64,000 bases of DNA from CAIZWU01 sp942492905. Lineage in GTDB: Bacteria; Verrucomicrobiota; Verrucomicrobiia; Verrucomicrobiales; V1-33. The DNA is taken from assembly GCA_942492905.1 (NCBI GenBank), contig OW818657.1:744001-808000 (forward strand). The letters are read 5' to 3'. Under the pieces are notes generated by a model. It worked only from the letters and a program-made list of their open reading frames with translations, was not told where the DNA came from and made no database searches. The position numbers were made by a program, and so were the translations under genes. The number at the start of each line of letters is the position of its first letter. Within the stretch, counting starts at the first letter, position 1. Positions 26,058 to 34,240 of this stretch are shown piece after piece.

Positions 26058-26099
26058 TCCCGACACGTTCTCCGCGCTGTCACCAACTGAGCAATTCAT

Positions 26100-26747
26100 A
26101 TGAGCCTCGGACTTTTAGGCAAAAAATTGGGCATGACCCACATCTACGACGACAAAGGCAAAGCCGTCGCCGTGACCGTCGTTGACGTGAGTCAGAACGA
26201 AGTCACCCAGGTCAAGAACACCGAAACAGACGGCTATTCCGCTGTCCAGATCGGCTTCATTGACAAGCGGGAGAGCCGTTCCACCAAACCGGAAATCGGT
26301 CACTTCAAAAAGGCAGGTTCCGCCCCGAAATATCACGCCCGTGAATTCCGTGTCGAAGCCGGTTCCGCTCCCGAAGTCGGCACCAAGCTGGACACCACTC
26401 ACTTCGCCACCGGCCAATGGGTTGATGTCATCGGCACCACCAAGGGCAAAGGCTTCGCCGGCGTCGTCAAGCGCTACCACTTCGGTGGTCTCCGCATGAC
26501 CCACGGTTCCATGATGCACCGCCGGACGGGTGCCATCGGTTGCCGTCTCACTCCCGGCCGCGTCTGGAAAAACCAGAAAATGCCCGGCCACATGGGGGTT
26601 GACCGCCGCACCACGCAGAACCTGCAAATCGTGGGCAGCCGCCCCGAGGACAATATCATCTTCATCTCCGGCAGCATCCCCGGTGCCAAGGAAAGCCTTG
26701 TCATCATCCGCCCCGCCAAAAAGCGCCCCGCTCCCGAGGCCAAGTAA
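26100..26747 (+). CDS. rplC: 50S ribosomal protein L3
   Basis: 215 residues: LGKKLGMTHIYDDKGK, the central GTTKGKGFAGVVKRYHFGG, and HRRTGAIGCRLTPGRVWKNQKMPGHMG, the extension that reaches towards the peptidyl-transferase centre. A proline/lysine-rich end (RPAKKRPAPEAK) is slightly longer than average. Confidence 0.96.
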   Translation: MSLGLLGKKLGMTHIYDDKGKAVAVTVVDVSQNEVTQVKNTETDGYSAVQIGFIDKRESRSTKPEIGHFKKAGSAPKYHAREFRVEAGSAPEVGTKLDTTHFATGQWVDVIGTTKGKGFAGVVKRYHFGGLRMTHGSMMHRRTGAIGCRLTPGRVWKNQKMPGHMGVDRRTTQNLQIVGSRPEDNIIFISGSIPGAKESLVIIRPAKKRPAPEAK

Positions 26748-26778
26748 CCCCATTTGATCCAAGGAAAGGACTAACTTT

Positions 26779-27390
26779 ATGGCATCCACCGTGCTCACTC
26801 TCGAATCCGCCAAGGCTGCAAACATCAGCGTTGTCGAAAACAGCCGCTACACCCAAACGGTCCACGACGTCGTCGTCGCCATGCGGGCCAACCGCCGCAG
26901 CGGCACCGCCTGCACCAAGACCCGCGGCGAAGTCCGTGGCTCCAACAAAAAGCTCTACCGTCAAAAAGGCACCGGCAATGCCCGGGCTGGTGAACGCCGC
27001 TCCCCGACCCGCGTCGGTGGTGGTGTCGCCCACGGACCAAAGCCCCGCGACTACTCCAAGAAGGTCTCCAAGAAGGACAAGAAGATTGCCTTCAAGAAAG
27101 CCCTCTCCGAGCGCATCAAAATGCAGGACGTCCTGACCATCCCCGGCTTCTCAGTCGCCGATGGCAAGACCAAATCCTTCGCCGCGCTGCTCAACAGCAT
27201 CGTGGTTTCCCCCAAAGTCATCGTGATCGCCGCCGCCTTCGATGAGCAAACCTACCTCGCCGGCCGCAACTACGCCGGTGCCCTGCTCATGACCGCGAAC
27301 GAGGTCAACACCGAGCATCTCCTCAACTACCGCAAGATCATCGTCACCGCCGACGCCCTCGAAACTCTCTCCCGGAGGACCGCCCTATGA
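26779..27390 (+). CDS. rplD: 50S ribosomal protein L4
   Basis: 203 residues. The tunnel-lining loop is present (RSGTACTKTRGEVRGSNKKLYRQKGTGNARAGERRSPTRVGGGVAHGPKPRDY) and the globular part is complete. In enterobacteria L4 autoregulates the S10 operon; nothing in this sequence shows whether that holds here. It is one of the few genes in the cluster with a purine-rich stretch before the start (AAGGAAAGGA near 26760). Its stop overlaps the rplW start by 4 bp. Confidence 0.96.
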   Translation: MASTVLTLESAKAANISVVENSRYTQTVHDVVVAMRANRRSGTACTKTRGEVRGSNKKLYRQKGTGNARAGERRSPTRVGGGVAHGPKPRDYSKKVSKKDKKIAFKKALSERIKMQDVLTIPGFSVADGKTKSFAALLNSIVVSPKVIVIAAAFDEQTYLAGRNYAGALLMTANEVNTEHLLNYRKIIVTADALETLSRRTAL

Positions 27391-27668
27391 AAGACGTCTA
27401 TCAAGTCATCAGAAACATCCGCCTCAGTGAAAAGGCCACCGTCCTCGGCGAACTGAACAACGAATACGTGTTCGAAGTCGATCCGAAGGCCAACAAACTG
27501 GATATCAAACTCGCCGTCACCACCATCTTCGGCAAGAAGGTTACCCAGGTCCGCACCTGCAACTACGCCGGTAAAGCCCGTCGCCGCGGAGCCCAAAAAG
27601 GCCGTACCAATCACTGGAAGAAAGCCATCGTCCGTCTGGCCGAAGGCGAAAAGATCGATCTGGTCTAA
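27387..27668 (+). CDS. rplW: 50S ribosomal protein L23
   Basis: 93 residues: YQVIRNIRLSEKATVLGELNNEYVFEVDPKANKLDIKLAVTTIFGKKVTQVRT, then a basic RRRGAQKGRTNHWKKAIVRL. L23 sits at the exit tunnel and docks trigger factor and SRP. The ATGA overlap with rplD (27387-27390) points to translational coupling. Confidence 0.96.
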   Translation: MKDVYQVIRNIRLSEKATVLGELNNEYVFEVDPKANKLDIKLAVTTIFGKKVTQVRTCNYAGKARRRGAQKGRTNHWKKAIVRLAEGEKIDLV

Positions 27669-27718
27669 TCCTTCCGGTTTCCCCTCACTCATTTCCACTG
27701 CCAACCTGATCCAACATC

Positions 27719-28564
27719 ATGGCACTCAAGACCTTCCGCCCCTACACCCCCACCAACCGCTACAAAGAGCACCCCGATCTCTCCGCGCTTTCCAAAAAGA
27801 AGCCCGAGAAGTCCCTGCTTGATGTCAAAAAGCGTTCCGGTGGCCGCAACAACCAAGGTGTCATCACCTGCCGTCACATCGGTGGTGGCCATAAGCGCAA
27901 ATACCGTATCATCGACTTCAAGCGCCTCAAGCGTGACGCTCCCGCGAACGTCGAGGCCATTGAATACGATCCAGGCCGCACCGCCCGTATTGCCCTTCTG
28001 AAATACGAAGACGGCACCAAGGCTTACATCCTCGCCCCCAACCACCTCGTTGCCGGCATGACCGTCATCGCCGGTGAGAAGGTGGCTCCGGAAGTCGGCA
28101 ATGCCCTCCCGCTCCGTTCCATCCCGCTCGGCACCGCCGTGCACAATGTGGAATTGAAACCAGGACAAGGCGGCCGCGTCGCCCGTTCCGCTGGCCAATC
28201 GGTCATGTTGAACAACCGGGAAGGCGACTACGCCCTCATGAAGATGCCTTCCGGAGAAATCCGCAAGATCCATCAGGAATGCTACGCCACCATCGGCACC
28301 GTCGGTAACAGCGAGCACATGAACGTGGTCTCCGGCAAAGCGGGCCGCACCCGCTGGATGGGCGTCCGTCCTACCGTCCGCGGTATGACCATGAACCCGG
28401 TCGATCACCCCAACGGTGGTGGTGAAGGCCGATCCAAATCCGGTGGTGGCCGCCAGCACCTCCTCAGCCCCTGGGGTCACGCCAAGGGTGAGAAGACCCG
28501 CAAGAAGTATCACAAGACCGACCGCTTCATCGTGCAGCGCCGCAATGCCAAGAAAGGCAAGTAA
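27719..28564 (+). CDS. rplB: 50S ribosomal protein L2
   Basis: 281 residues, typical length. It has the RNA-binding segments KKRSGGRNNQGVITCRHIGGGHKRKYR and the conserved C-terminal MNPVDHPNGGGEGRS, which contains the histidine important for peptidyl-transferase function. It ends in a lysine-rich RRNAKKGK. Confidence 0.97.
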   Translation: MALKTFRPYTPTNRYKEHPDLSALSKKKPEKSLLDVKKRSGGRNNQGVITCRHIGGGHKRKYRIIDFKRLKRDAPANVEAIEYDPGRTARIALLKYEDGTKAYILAPNHLVAGMTVIAGEKVAPEVGNALPLRSIPLGTAVHNVELKPGQGGRVARSAGQSVMLNNREGDYALMKMPSGEIRKIHQECYATIGTVGNSEHMNVVSGKAGRTRWMGVRPTVRGMTMNPVDHPNGGGEGRSKSGGGRQHLLSPWGHAKGEKTRKKYHKTDRFIVQRRNAKKGK

Positions 28565-28602
28565 GCCCGCCCAACCCAACTCTCCTTAAATAGTTCAATA
28601 CC

Positions 28603-28881
28603 ATGGGCAGATCCCTCAAAAAAGGTCCTTTTATCAACCAGAAATTACTGGTGAAGATCGACAAGATGAATGACAGCGGCCAAAAGCGCCCCATCAAAAC
28701 ATGGGCCCGCGCTTCAACCATCTCTCCTGATTTCGTCGGTCATACCTTCCTCGTTCACAACGGGAAGGACTTCATCAGCGTTTTCGTCACCGAAAACATG
28801 GTCGGCCACCGCCTCGGGGAATTCTCCCCGACCCGTACCTTCAAAGGTCACGGCGCCACCACGGCCAAGGTATCCAAATAA
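28603..28881 (+). CDS. rpsS: 30S ribosomal protein S19
   Basis: 92 residues: MGRSLKKGPFINQKLL, TWARASTISPDFVGHTFLVHNGKDFISVFVTENMVGHRLGEFSPTRTFKGH. Complete and normal. It is followed after 15 bp by an unrelated exported-protein gene instead of rplV. Confidence 0.97.
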   Translation: MGRSLKKGPFINQKLLVKIDKMNDSGQKRPIKTWARASTISPDFVGHTFLVHNGKDFISVFVTENMVGHRLGEFSPTRTFKGHGATTAKVSK

Positions 28882-28896
28882 TCTTCCAGCGCCTCC

Positions 28897-29619
28897 GTGT
28901 CCTTTTCGTCCTCTGCCACTACCGCCATCTGCGGTGCCGCCCTTCTGGCGGTACTCGCCGGTCGTGTCGTGGCACAGGATCAGGACGCCGCGCCATCAGG
29001 ACCAGTGGTTGACATCCCCAACCCTGCCGCTCCGGCGGAAAGCCTCGCCAAAGCCAACCAGGAATTGGAAACCCTCCGTGCCGAGTATGAACGTCTGCGC
29101 CTGCAGACGGAAGCGCTCGGTCTGGCAGGCCTCAAGCCGGAGTTGCGACCGCTCCAGGAACGTCTCCTCGCTGCCGTTTCGGATTACCGCCTCGCCGACC
29201 GCCGCGTCAAGGAATTGACGGAGCGGGTGGTCAGTCTATCCGAAGCCTCCTTGGCTTTGCTCAGCGATCCGCAGGACAAACTGAGCCGGGAGCGTCTCCA
29301 ACAGGAACTTACCGCCGCCAACCAATCCCTGATCTCCGCCAAAGCGGAAACGGCCGCCGCTCCCACTCCACTCGAGTCCGCCAAAGTCATTTCCCTGAAA
29401 AACGATCTTGGACTTGCAGTCATCAATACCGGCGCTGAAAGTGGCCTCCGCCTTGGAACCCCGATGCGGCTGGTCCGTGGGGAGAAAATTGTCGCCACCG
29501 GATTGGTGGTCGATGTGAGGAGCCGGATTGCCGGATTGCTGATGACTTCTACCAGTTCTGCCGGTGCCCTCAAGGTCGGTGATCTGGCCAAACCCGAAAC
29601 CATTTCAACTTTAAAGTAA
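28897..29619 (+). CDS. exported coiled-coil protein inserted in the S10 operon
   Basis: 240 residues, family not recognised. GTG start at 28897, 15 bp after rpsS; it ends 11 bp before rplV, so it is embedded in the ribosomal operon. Residues 1-27 form a signal peptide ending RVVAQ. A short Ala/Pro-rich linker follows, then a long coiled-coil region (about 48-165: SLAKANQELETLRAEYERL, LQERLLAAVSDYRLADRRV, KLSRERLQQELTAANQ). The C-terminal domain (about 170-240: AVINTGAESGLRLGTPMRLV, KIVATGLVVDVRSRIAGLL) looks like a small beta-barrel of the kind found after coiled coils in periplasmic envelope proteins such as MreC. It is probably periplasmic. Nothing in it suggests a ribosomal role. Confidence 0.8.
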   Translation: MSFSSSATTAICGAALLAVLAGRVVAQDQDAAPSGPVVDIPNPAAPAESLAKANQELETLRAEYERLRLQTEALGLAGLKPELRPLQERLLAAVSDYRLADRRVKELTERVVSLSEASLALLSDPQDKLSRERLQQELTAANQSLISAKAETAAAPTPLESAKVISLKNDLGLAVINTGAESGLRLGTPMRLVRGEKIVATGLVVDVRSRIAGLLMTSTSSAGALKVGDLAKPETISTLK

Positions 29620-29630
29620 AACTACCAGTC

Positions 29631-30023
29631 ATGGACGTCAAAGCCATCTCCAAATATGTCCGCATCTCCCCGCTCAAGGCGCGTGATGTGGCCCGCGAAA
29701 TTCAAGGGTTGCCAGTCGGTCAAGCCCTCAGCCTGCTCACCTTCACCCCCAAAAAGGCAGCAGTGTTGTTCACCAAGACCCTCAAGTCCGCGGTGGCCAA
29801 TGCGGAGCACAATTTCGATCTCAACCCCGACGCCCTGATTGTAAAGTCAGCCGTCGCCAACCACGGCCCGGTGCACAAGCGCATGATGCCGCTGGCCAAG
29901 GGATCTTCTGCCGCCATCCGCAAACCCATGGCGCATCTTCAAATCATCGTTTCCGACGACAAACCCGTCGTCAAAACCAAAGGCCGCAAGCACGTTTCCA
30001 AAACCGCTGCCGCTGCTGAATAA
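29631..30023 (+). CDS. rplV: 50S ribosomal protein L22
   Basis: 130 residues: KYVRISPLKARDVAREIQGLPVGQALSLLTFTPKKAAVLFTKTLKSAVANAEHN, then the tunnel hairpin region GPVHKRMMPLAKGSSAAIRKPMAHLQIIVSD. A tail of about 20 residues rich in Lys/Ala (TKGRKHVSKTAAAAE) extends past the usual end. The hairpin is where macrolide-resistance changes map in other species. Confidence 0.95.
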   Translation: MDVKAISKYVRISPLKARDVAREIQGLPVGQALSLLTFTPKKAAVLFTKTLKSAVANAEHNFDLNPDALIVKSAVANHGPVHKRMMPLAKGSSAAIRKPMAHLQIIVSDDKPVVKTKGRKHVSKTAAAAE

Positions 30024-30053
30024 GCCGACTTAAATTTTCACTGACACGATTCT

Positions 30054-30875
30054 ATGGGACAGAAAATCAATCCGATCGGCTTCCGCCTCGCCGTCAACAA
30101 GGACTGGCGCTCCAAGTGGTATGCCCCCAAAGCCGACTTTCCCGGCTTTCTCCACAGCGACATCAAAATCCGCAGTTACCTGAAAGGGAAACTGATGTTT
30201 GCCGCCCTTTCCCGCATCGTGATCGAGCGTGCCTGGAACAGCGTCCGTGTCACCCTCTTCACCGCCCGCCCCGGTCTGGTGATCGGCCGCAAGGGTTCCG
30301 AAATTGAACTCATGAACGCTGCCATCAGTGAGATGTGCGGTGGCAAGCAGGTCAAAATCGACATTTTCGAAATCAAACAGCCCGAGATTGAAGCGCAGCT
30401 CATCGCGGAAAACGTCGCCACCCAGCTGGAACGCCGTATTTCCTTCCGCCGCGCCATGAAGCGTGCCGTGCAGACCGCGATGGACTTCGGTGCTCTGGGC
30501 ATCCGTATCCGTGCCGCCGGCCGCCTCGGTGGAGCCGACATCGCCCGCGCTGAATGGTATAAAGAAGGCAAAGTGCCTCTGCAAACTCTCCGTGTCCCGA
30601 TCGATTACGGCTTCGCTGAAGCCCGCACCGTGTATGGCATCATCGGCGTCAAGTGCTGGATCAACCGTCGCGTCCTCGCCGAAGGCGAAGCCCCGCCGCC
30701 CCCACCACCCAACGCCCGCCGTGAGCGTCCCCGTGGTGACCGCCCCGGTGGTGGTGGTCCTGGTGGCCGCGGCCGTGGTGGTCCTGGCGGAGGCCCCGGT
30801 GGTCCCCGTGGTGGTGGTGACCGTGGCGGCAATCGCGGCCCTGCTCCAGCTCCAGCCCCTGCTGCTCAAGCCTGA
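30054..30875 (+). CDS. rpsC: 30S ribosomal protein S3 with RGG-like C-terminal tail
   Basis: 273 residues. Residues 1-210 are ordinary S3: GQKINPIGFRLAVNKDW, KH domain with GLVIGRKGSEIELM, and the C-terminal domain ending YGIIGVKCWINRRVLAEGE. The mRNA-helicase and entry-site basic surfaces belong to this part. Residues about 211-273 are an added low-complexity tail: PPPPPP, then Arg/Gly repeats (GGGGPGGRGRGGPGGGPGG, RGGGDRGGNRG), then PAPAPAPAAQA. This resembles eukaryotic RGG RNA-binding tails and is far beyond the usual 210-235 residue length. Confidence 0.96.
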   Translation: MGQKINPIGFRLAVNKDWRSKWYAPKADFPGFLHSDIKIRSYLKGKLMFAALSRIVIERAWNSVRVTLFTARPGLVIGRKGSEIELMNAAISEMCGGKQVKIDIFEIKQPEIEAQLIAENVATQLERRISFRRAMKRAVQTAMDFGALGIRIRAAGRLGGADIARAEWYKEGKVPLQTLRVPIDYGFAEARTVYGIIGVKCWINRRVLAEGEAPPPPPPNARRERPRGDRPGGGGPGGRGRGGPGGGPGGPRGGGDRGGNRGPAPAPAPAAQA

Positions 30876-30920
30876 GCCAGCACTGTCTTTCCATTTAATT
30901 CCTAACTATCTTTCATCATT

Positions 30921-31340
30921 ATGGCAATGCAGCCTAAAAGAGTAAAGCACCGCAAAACCATGCGTGGCAGCCGGTCGGGCAATGCCCAGCGCGGCACCAA
31001 CGTGGACTTCGGTGAATTCGGCCTCCAAACCCTCGACCGGGGCTGGATCAAGAATACCCAGATCGAAGCTTGCCGTGTGGCGATCACCCGCAACCTGAAA
31101 CGCAAGGGCAAGGTCTTCATCCGCATCTTCCCCCACAAGCCAGTGACGGCCCGTCCTCCTGAAACCCGTATGGGCAAGGGCAAGGGGCAGCCTGAGTTCT
31201 GGGTCGCCGTGGTCCGTCCCGGCAATATGCTCTTCGAAACCGCCGGCGTGCCGGAATCCCTCGCCCGTGAGTCCTTCCGACTCGCGGCCCAGAAGTTGGG
31301 CATCCGTTGCCGCTTCGTCCGCCGCAATGGCGCCGCTTAA
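30921..31340 (+). CDS. rplP: 50S ribosomal protein L16
   Basis: 139 residues: PKRVKHRKTMRGSRSGNAQRG, FGEFGLQTLDRGWIKNTQIEACRVAITR, KVFIRIFPHKPVTARPPETRMGKGKGQPEFWVAVVRPG. The PETRMGKGKG loop contacts the A-site tRNA. Complete and normal. Confidence 0.97.
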   Translation: MAMQPKRVKHRKTMRGSRSGNAQRGTNVDFGEFGLQTLDRGWIKNTQIEACRVAITRNLKRKGKVFIRIFPHKPVTARPPETRMGKGKGQPEFWVAVVRPGNMLFETAGVPESLARESFRLAAQKLGIRCRFVRRNGAA

Positions 31341-31361
31341 CCTCCATCCGTCTCCCGTCCC

Positions 31362-31562
31362 ATGAAAAACAGTGAAATCCGCGACCTCTCGGTCGATGAA
31401 TTGATCGCCAAGCGCGGTGAACTCAAACAGGAGGGCTTCAACCTCCGCCTGCAGCAGCGCAGTGGCCAATTGGAGAATCCCTCCCGCCTGACGTTCATCC
31501 GCAAGGACCTCGCCCGCATTGAAACCGAACTGACCGCCAAACGCGCCGCCAGCGTGGCCTGA
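31362..31562 (+). CDS. rpmC: 50S ribosomal protein L29
   Basis: 66 residues, two-helix protein: MKNSEIRDLSVDELIAKRGELKQEGFNLRLQQRSGQLENPSRLTFIRKDLARIETELTAK. Exit-tunnel neighbour of L23. Position between rplP and rpsQ is canonical. Confidence 0.95.
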   Translation: MKNSEIRDLSVDELIAKRGELKQEGFNLRLQQRSGQLENPSRLTFIRKDLARIETELTAKRAASVA

Positions 31563-31596
31563 GTTGGTTTCCCTCCCTACACCTTAGACTTTTCCC

Positions 31597-31875
31597 ATGT
31601 CCGAAGAAACCAACCAGCCACAGGAAACCGACCGTCCTACCCGCAAAACCCGTGTCGGCGTCGTCCTGTCTGACAAGATGGACAAGACCATCGTCGTCGG
31701 CGTTGTCCGCCGCGTGCCCCATCCGAAATTCCGCAAGATCGTCAAAAAAACCACCAAGCTTTACGCCTCCGATGACGCCGGCGAAGCCAAAGTGGGCGAT
31801 CGCGTCCGCGTCATGGAGTCCCGCCCGCTGAGCAAGCTCAAGCGCTGGCGCCTCGTCGAAGTTCTCAAGCACTAA
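31597..31875 (+). CDS. rpsQ: 30S ribosomal protein S17
   Basis: 92 residues: TRKTRVGVVLSDKMDKTIVVGVVRRVPHPKFRKIVKKTTKLYASDDAGEAKVGDRVRVMESRPLSKLKRWRLVEVL, the OB-fold of S17. A short hydrophilic N-terminal extension (MSEETNQPQETDRP) precedes the core. Confidence 0.96.
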   Translation: MSEETNQPQETDRPTRKTRVGVVLSDKMDKTIVVGVVRRVPHPKFRKIVKKTTKLYASDDAGEAKVGDRVRVMESRPLSKLKRWRLVEVLKH

Positions 31876-31918
31876 ACTGCTTATTCACCAAGCCAAACCA
31901 CATCCCAAACATAATACC

Positions 31919-32284
31919 ATGATTCAAATGGAATCCAAGGTGCAGGTGGCGGACAACACGGGAGCCCGTGTTGCGAAGATGATCGGCGTTCTCGGCAAGC
32001 GTTCGCGCACTGCCGGCATCGGCGACATCATCACCGCCCACATCCGCGAAGCAACCCCCACCGGTGCCATCAAAAAAGGCGAAGTCGTCAAAGGCGTCGT
32101 CGTCCGCACCAGCGCTCCCATCCGTCGCGATGACGGGTCGATCCTCCGGTTCGACTCCAACGCGATTGTCATCATCGACAAAGATCAAAATCCCCGCGGG
32201 ACCCGCATCTTTGGCCCTGTCGCCCGTGAACTCCGTGACCGGAATTTCATGAAAATCGTCTCCCTTGCTCCTGAAGTTCTCTAG
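31919..32284 (+). CDS. rplN: 50S ribosomal protein L14
   Basis: 121 residues: MIQMESKVQVADNTGARVAKMIGVLGK, AIVIIDKDQNPRGTRIFGPVARELRDRNFMKIVSLAPEVL. Normal length and ends. Its stop lies 4 bp before the rplX start. Confidence 0.97.
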   Translation: MIQMESKVQVADNTGARVAKMIGVLGKRSRTAGIGDIITAHIREATPTGAIKKGEVVKGVVVRTSAPIRRDDGSILRFDSNAIVIIDKDQNPRGTRIFGPVARELRDRNFMKIVSLAPEVL

Positions 32285-32288
32285 ACCC

Positions 32289-32597
32289 ATGAAAACACAC
32301 GTAAAGAAGGACGACCAGGTCGTCATCATTTCCGGCGGGCATAAAGGCAAGTCCGGTGTCATCCTCTCCGTCAATCCGACGAAACTGCAGGTGATCATCA
32401 AGGGCGTGCACATGATCAAAAAGCACGTCAAGAAGACCCAATCCTCCGAGGGTGGCATCATCGAGCGTGAAGGCCCGATCCATCTTTCCAACGTACGCCT
32501 TGCCGAAGCTCCGGTGAAGGAAAAGCCCAAGGCCGTCAAGGCTGCAAAACCTGCCAAGGCTCCCGCCAAAAAGCGCGCCAAAGCAGCCACCGAATAA
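32289..32597 (+). CDS. rplX: 50S ribosomal protein L24 with Lys/Ala-rich tail
   Basis: 102 residues; ATG 32289 begins MKTHVKKDDQVVIISGGHKGKSG, the KOW motif of L24. The core continues to GPIHLSNVRLAE and lacks the usual zinc-finger-like C-terminal half. Instead the last 26 residues are an (A/P)K-rich tail (KAVKAAKPAKAPAKKRAKA), like histone H1 or HU-type tails. The upstream in-frame start at 32265 overlaps rplN and is not used. Confidence 0.94.
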   Translation: MKTHVKKDDQVVIISGGHKGKSGVILSVNPTKLQVIIKGVHMIKKHVKKTQSSEGGIIEREGPIHLSNVRLAEAPVKEKPKAVKAAKPAKAPAKKRAKAATE

Positions 32598-32617
32598 GCC
32601 CCTGACCCTACACGGAC

Positions 32618-33208
32618 ATGGAACCAGTACCCGCCCTCAAACAGTTTTATAAGGAGAAAGTCTCTCCGCACCTCAAAGCCAAGCTTGGGGTTACCAACCT
32701 GCATCAGATTCCCCAGATTGAAAAAGTCGTGGTGAATTGCTCTGTAGGCAAACAGGCCGACCGCAAGCAGGCCGTTGAAGATGCCCTCAACGACGTTCAG
32801 ACCATCACCGGTCAGAAAGCCGTGGTCACCAAATCGAAAAAGGCAATCTCCAACTTCAAACTCCGCGAAGGGGAACCCCTCGGTGTGAAAGTCACTCTGC
32901 GTGGCCGTATCATGTGGGAATTCCTTGAGCGTCTGATGAAGATGGCCCTTCCGGTGGTCCGCGACTTCCGCGGCGTCAGCCCCAAGGCCTTCGATGGCAA
33001 AGGGAACTACACCCTCGGCATCACCGACCAGTCGATCTTCCCTGAGATTGAAATTGATAAGATCAAACGCCAGCTCGGCTTTGATATCTGCATCGTGACC
33101 ACCGCCACCACCGATGACGCCGGACGCGAACTCCTGCGCGCCCTCGGGATGCCGTTCCGCGACCACAAGCCAGCCGCTGTCTCCCAGAGCGAAGTGGCTG
33201 CTGCCTAA
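32618..33208 (+). CDS. rplE: 50S ribosomal protein L5
   Basis: 196 residues: LKQFYKEKVSPHLKAKLGVTNLHQIPQIEKVVVNCSVG, ITGQKAVVTKSKKAISNFKLREGEPLGVKVTLRG, and the C-terminal DAGRELLRALGMPFRDH. L5 contacts 5S rRNA and the P-site tRNA. The next gene is rpsH; the small zinc or non-zinc S14 gene usually found between them is absent (31-bp gap). Confidence 0.96.
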   Translation: MEPVPALKQFYKEKVSPHLKAKLGVTNLHQIPQIEKVVVNCSVGKQADRKQAVEDALNDVQTITGQKAVVTKSKKAISNFKLREGEPLGVKVTLRGRIMWEFLERLMKMALPVVRDFRGVSPKAFDGKGNYTLGITDQSIFPEIEIDKIKRQLGFDICIVTTATTDDAGRELLRALGMPFRDHKPAAVSQSEVAAA

Positions 33209-33238
33209 TTCTTTCCAACTTTCTATCTCTTAAATATC

Positions 33239-33637
33239 ATGGCCGTCCTCACCGACCCCATCTCTGACTTCCTCACCCGCTGGAAAAACGCCAGCCGCGC
33301 CCGGAAAGAAGAGTTCACCGCTCCCTTCTCCCGCATCAAGGCGGAGATCGCCCGCATCCTTCAGGAAGAAGGCTACATCTGGTCTTACGAAGTCGAAACC
33401 GGAGAGGGGCATCCCCAGATCCGCGTCAAAACCAAGACCACCGATGGCCGCGCTGTCCTGACCGACCTCAAGCGCATGTCCAGCCCCGGGATGCGTCAAT
33501 ATGTGCCCGTGGAAGAAATTCCCAAGGTGCTTAACGGCCTCGGCATCGCTATCCTCAGCACCTCCAAGGGACTGATGACCGGATCCCAGGCCAAAAAGCA
33601 ACGTATCGGCGGCGAACTCCTCGCCATTGTCTGGTAA
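33239..33637 (+). CDS. rpsH: 30S ribosomal protein S8
   Basis: 132 residues: DPISDFLTRWKNASRARKEEFTAPFSRIKAEIARILQEEGYIWSYEVE and the C-terminal GLGIAILSTSKGLMTGSQAKKQRIGGELLAIVW. In E. coli S8 is the spc-operon translational repressor; here that is only a possibility. Confidence 0.97.
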   Translation: MAVLTDPISDFLTRWKNASRARKEEFTAPFSRIKAEIARILQEEGYIWSYEVETGEGHPQIRVKTKTTDGRAVLTDLKRMSSPGMRQYVPVEEIPKVLNGLGIAILSTSKGLMTGSQAKKQRIGGELLAIVW

Positions 33638-33665
33638 ACCCCCAACTCCTTAACACTTCAAGCAT

Positions 33666-34202
33666 ATGTCCCGAGTTGGTAATAAATCCATTCCGCTTCC
33701 CGCCAAGGTCACCATCGAAAACAAAGACGGCACCGTCTCTGTGGCCGGACCCAAAGGCAAACTCAGCTACGTCCTTCCGTTGGGGATCAGCTTCAGTCAG
33801 GACGGCTCCGAGCTTTCCGTGAAGCGTGCCAGCGATGACCGCAAGCTCCGTGCCCTGCACGGCACCAGCCAGCGCCTCATCAGCAACATGATCATCGGTG
33901 TGAACGACGGCTTCGTCCGCCAGTTGGAAATCCACGGCACCGGCTTCCGCGCCGCCGTCAAGGGTGACAAACTGGACCTGAGTCTTGGTTATAGCCACCC
34001 GCTGCTGCACCCGATCCCGGCTGACCTCACCGTCACCGTGACCGAAAACACCAAGATCAAAGTCGAAGGAATCGACAAACAGCGCGTCGGCCAGTTCGCC
34101 GCGGATGTCCGTTCCTATTACCCGCCTGAGCCTTACAAAGGCAAAGGAGTCCGCTACACCGGCGAACAGATCCGCCGCAAGGAAGGCAAGAAAGTGAAGT
34201 AA
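33666..34202 (+). CDS. rplF: 50S ribosomal protein L6
   Basis: 178 residues: SRVGNKSIPLPAKVTIENKDGTVSVAGPKGKLSY and the C-terminal EGIDKQRVGQFAADVRSYYPPEPYKGKGVRYTGEQIRRKEGK. Two-domain L6, complete. Confidence 0.97.
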   Translation: MSRVGNKSIPLPAKVTIENKDGTVSVAGPKGKLSYVLPLGISFSQDGSELSVKRASDDRKLRALHGTSQRLISNMIIGVNDGFVRQLEIHGTGFRAAVKGDKLDLSLGYSHPLLHPIPADLTVTVTENTKIKVEGIDKQRVGQFAADVRSYYPPEPYKGKGVRYTGEQIRRKEGKKVK

Positions 34203-34240
34203 TCCTTCGCTTCCTCCAACTCATACTCCATTTCAAAATC

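Noticed and set aside
23319..26099. 926-codon minus-strand frame
   Set aside because: Antisense of rpsG, fusA and rpsJ, which are unmistakable.
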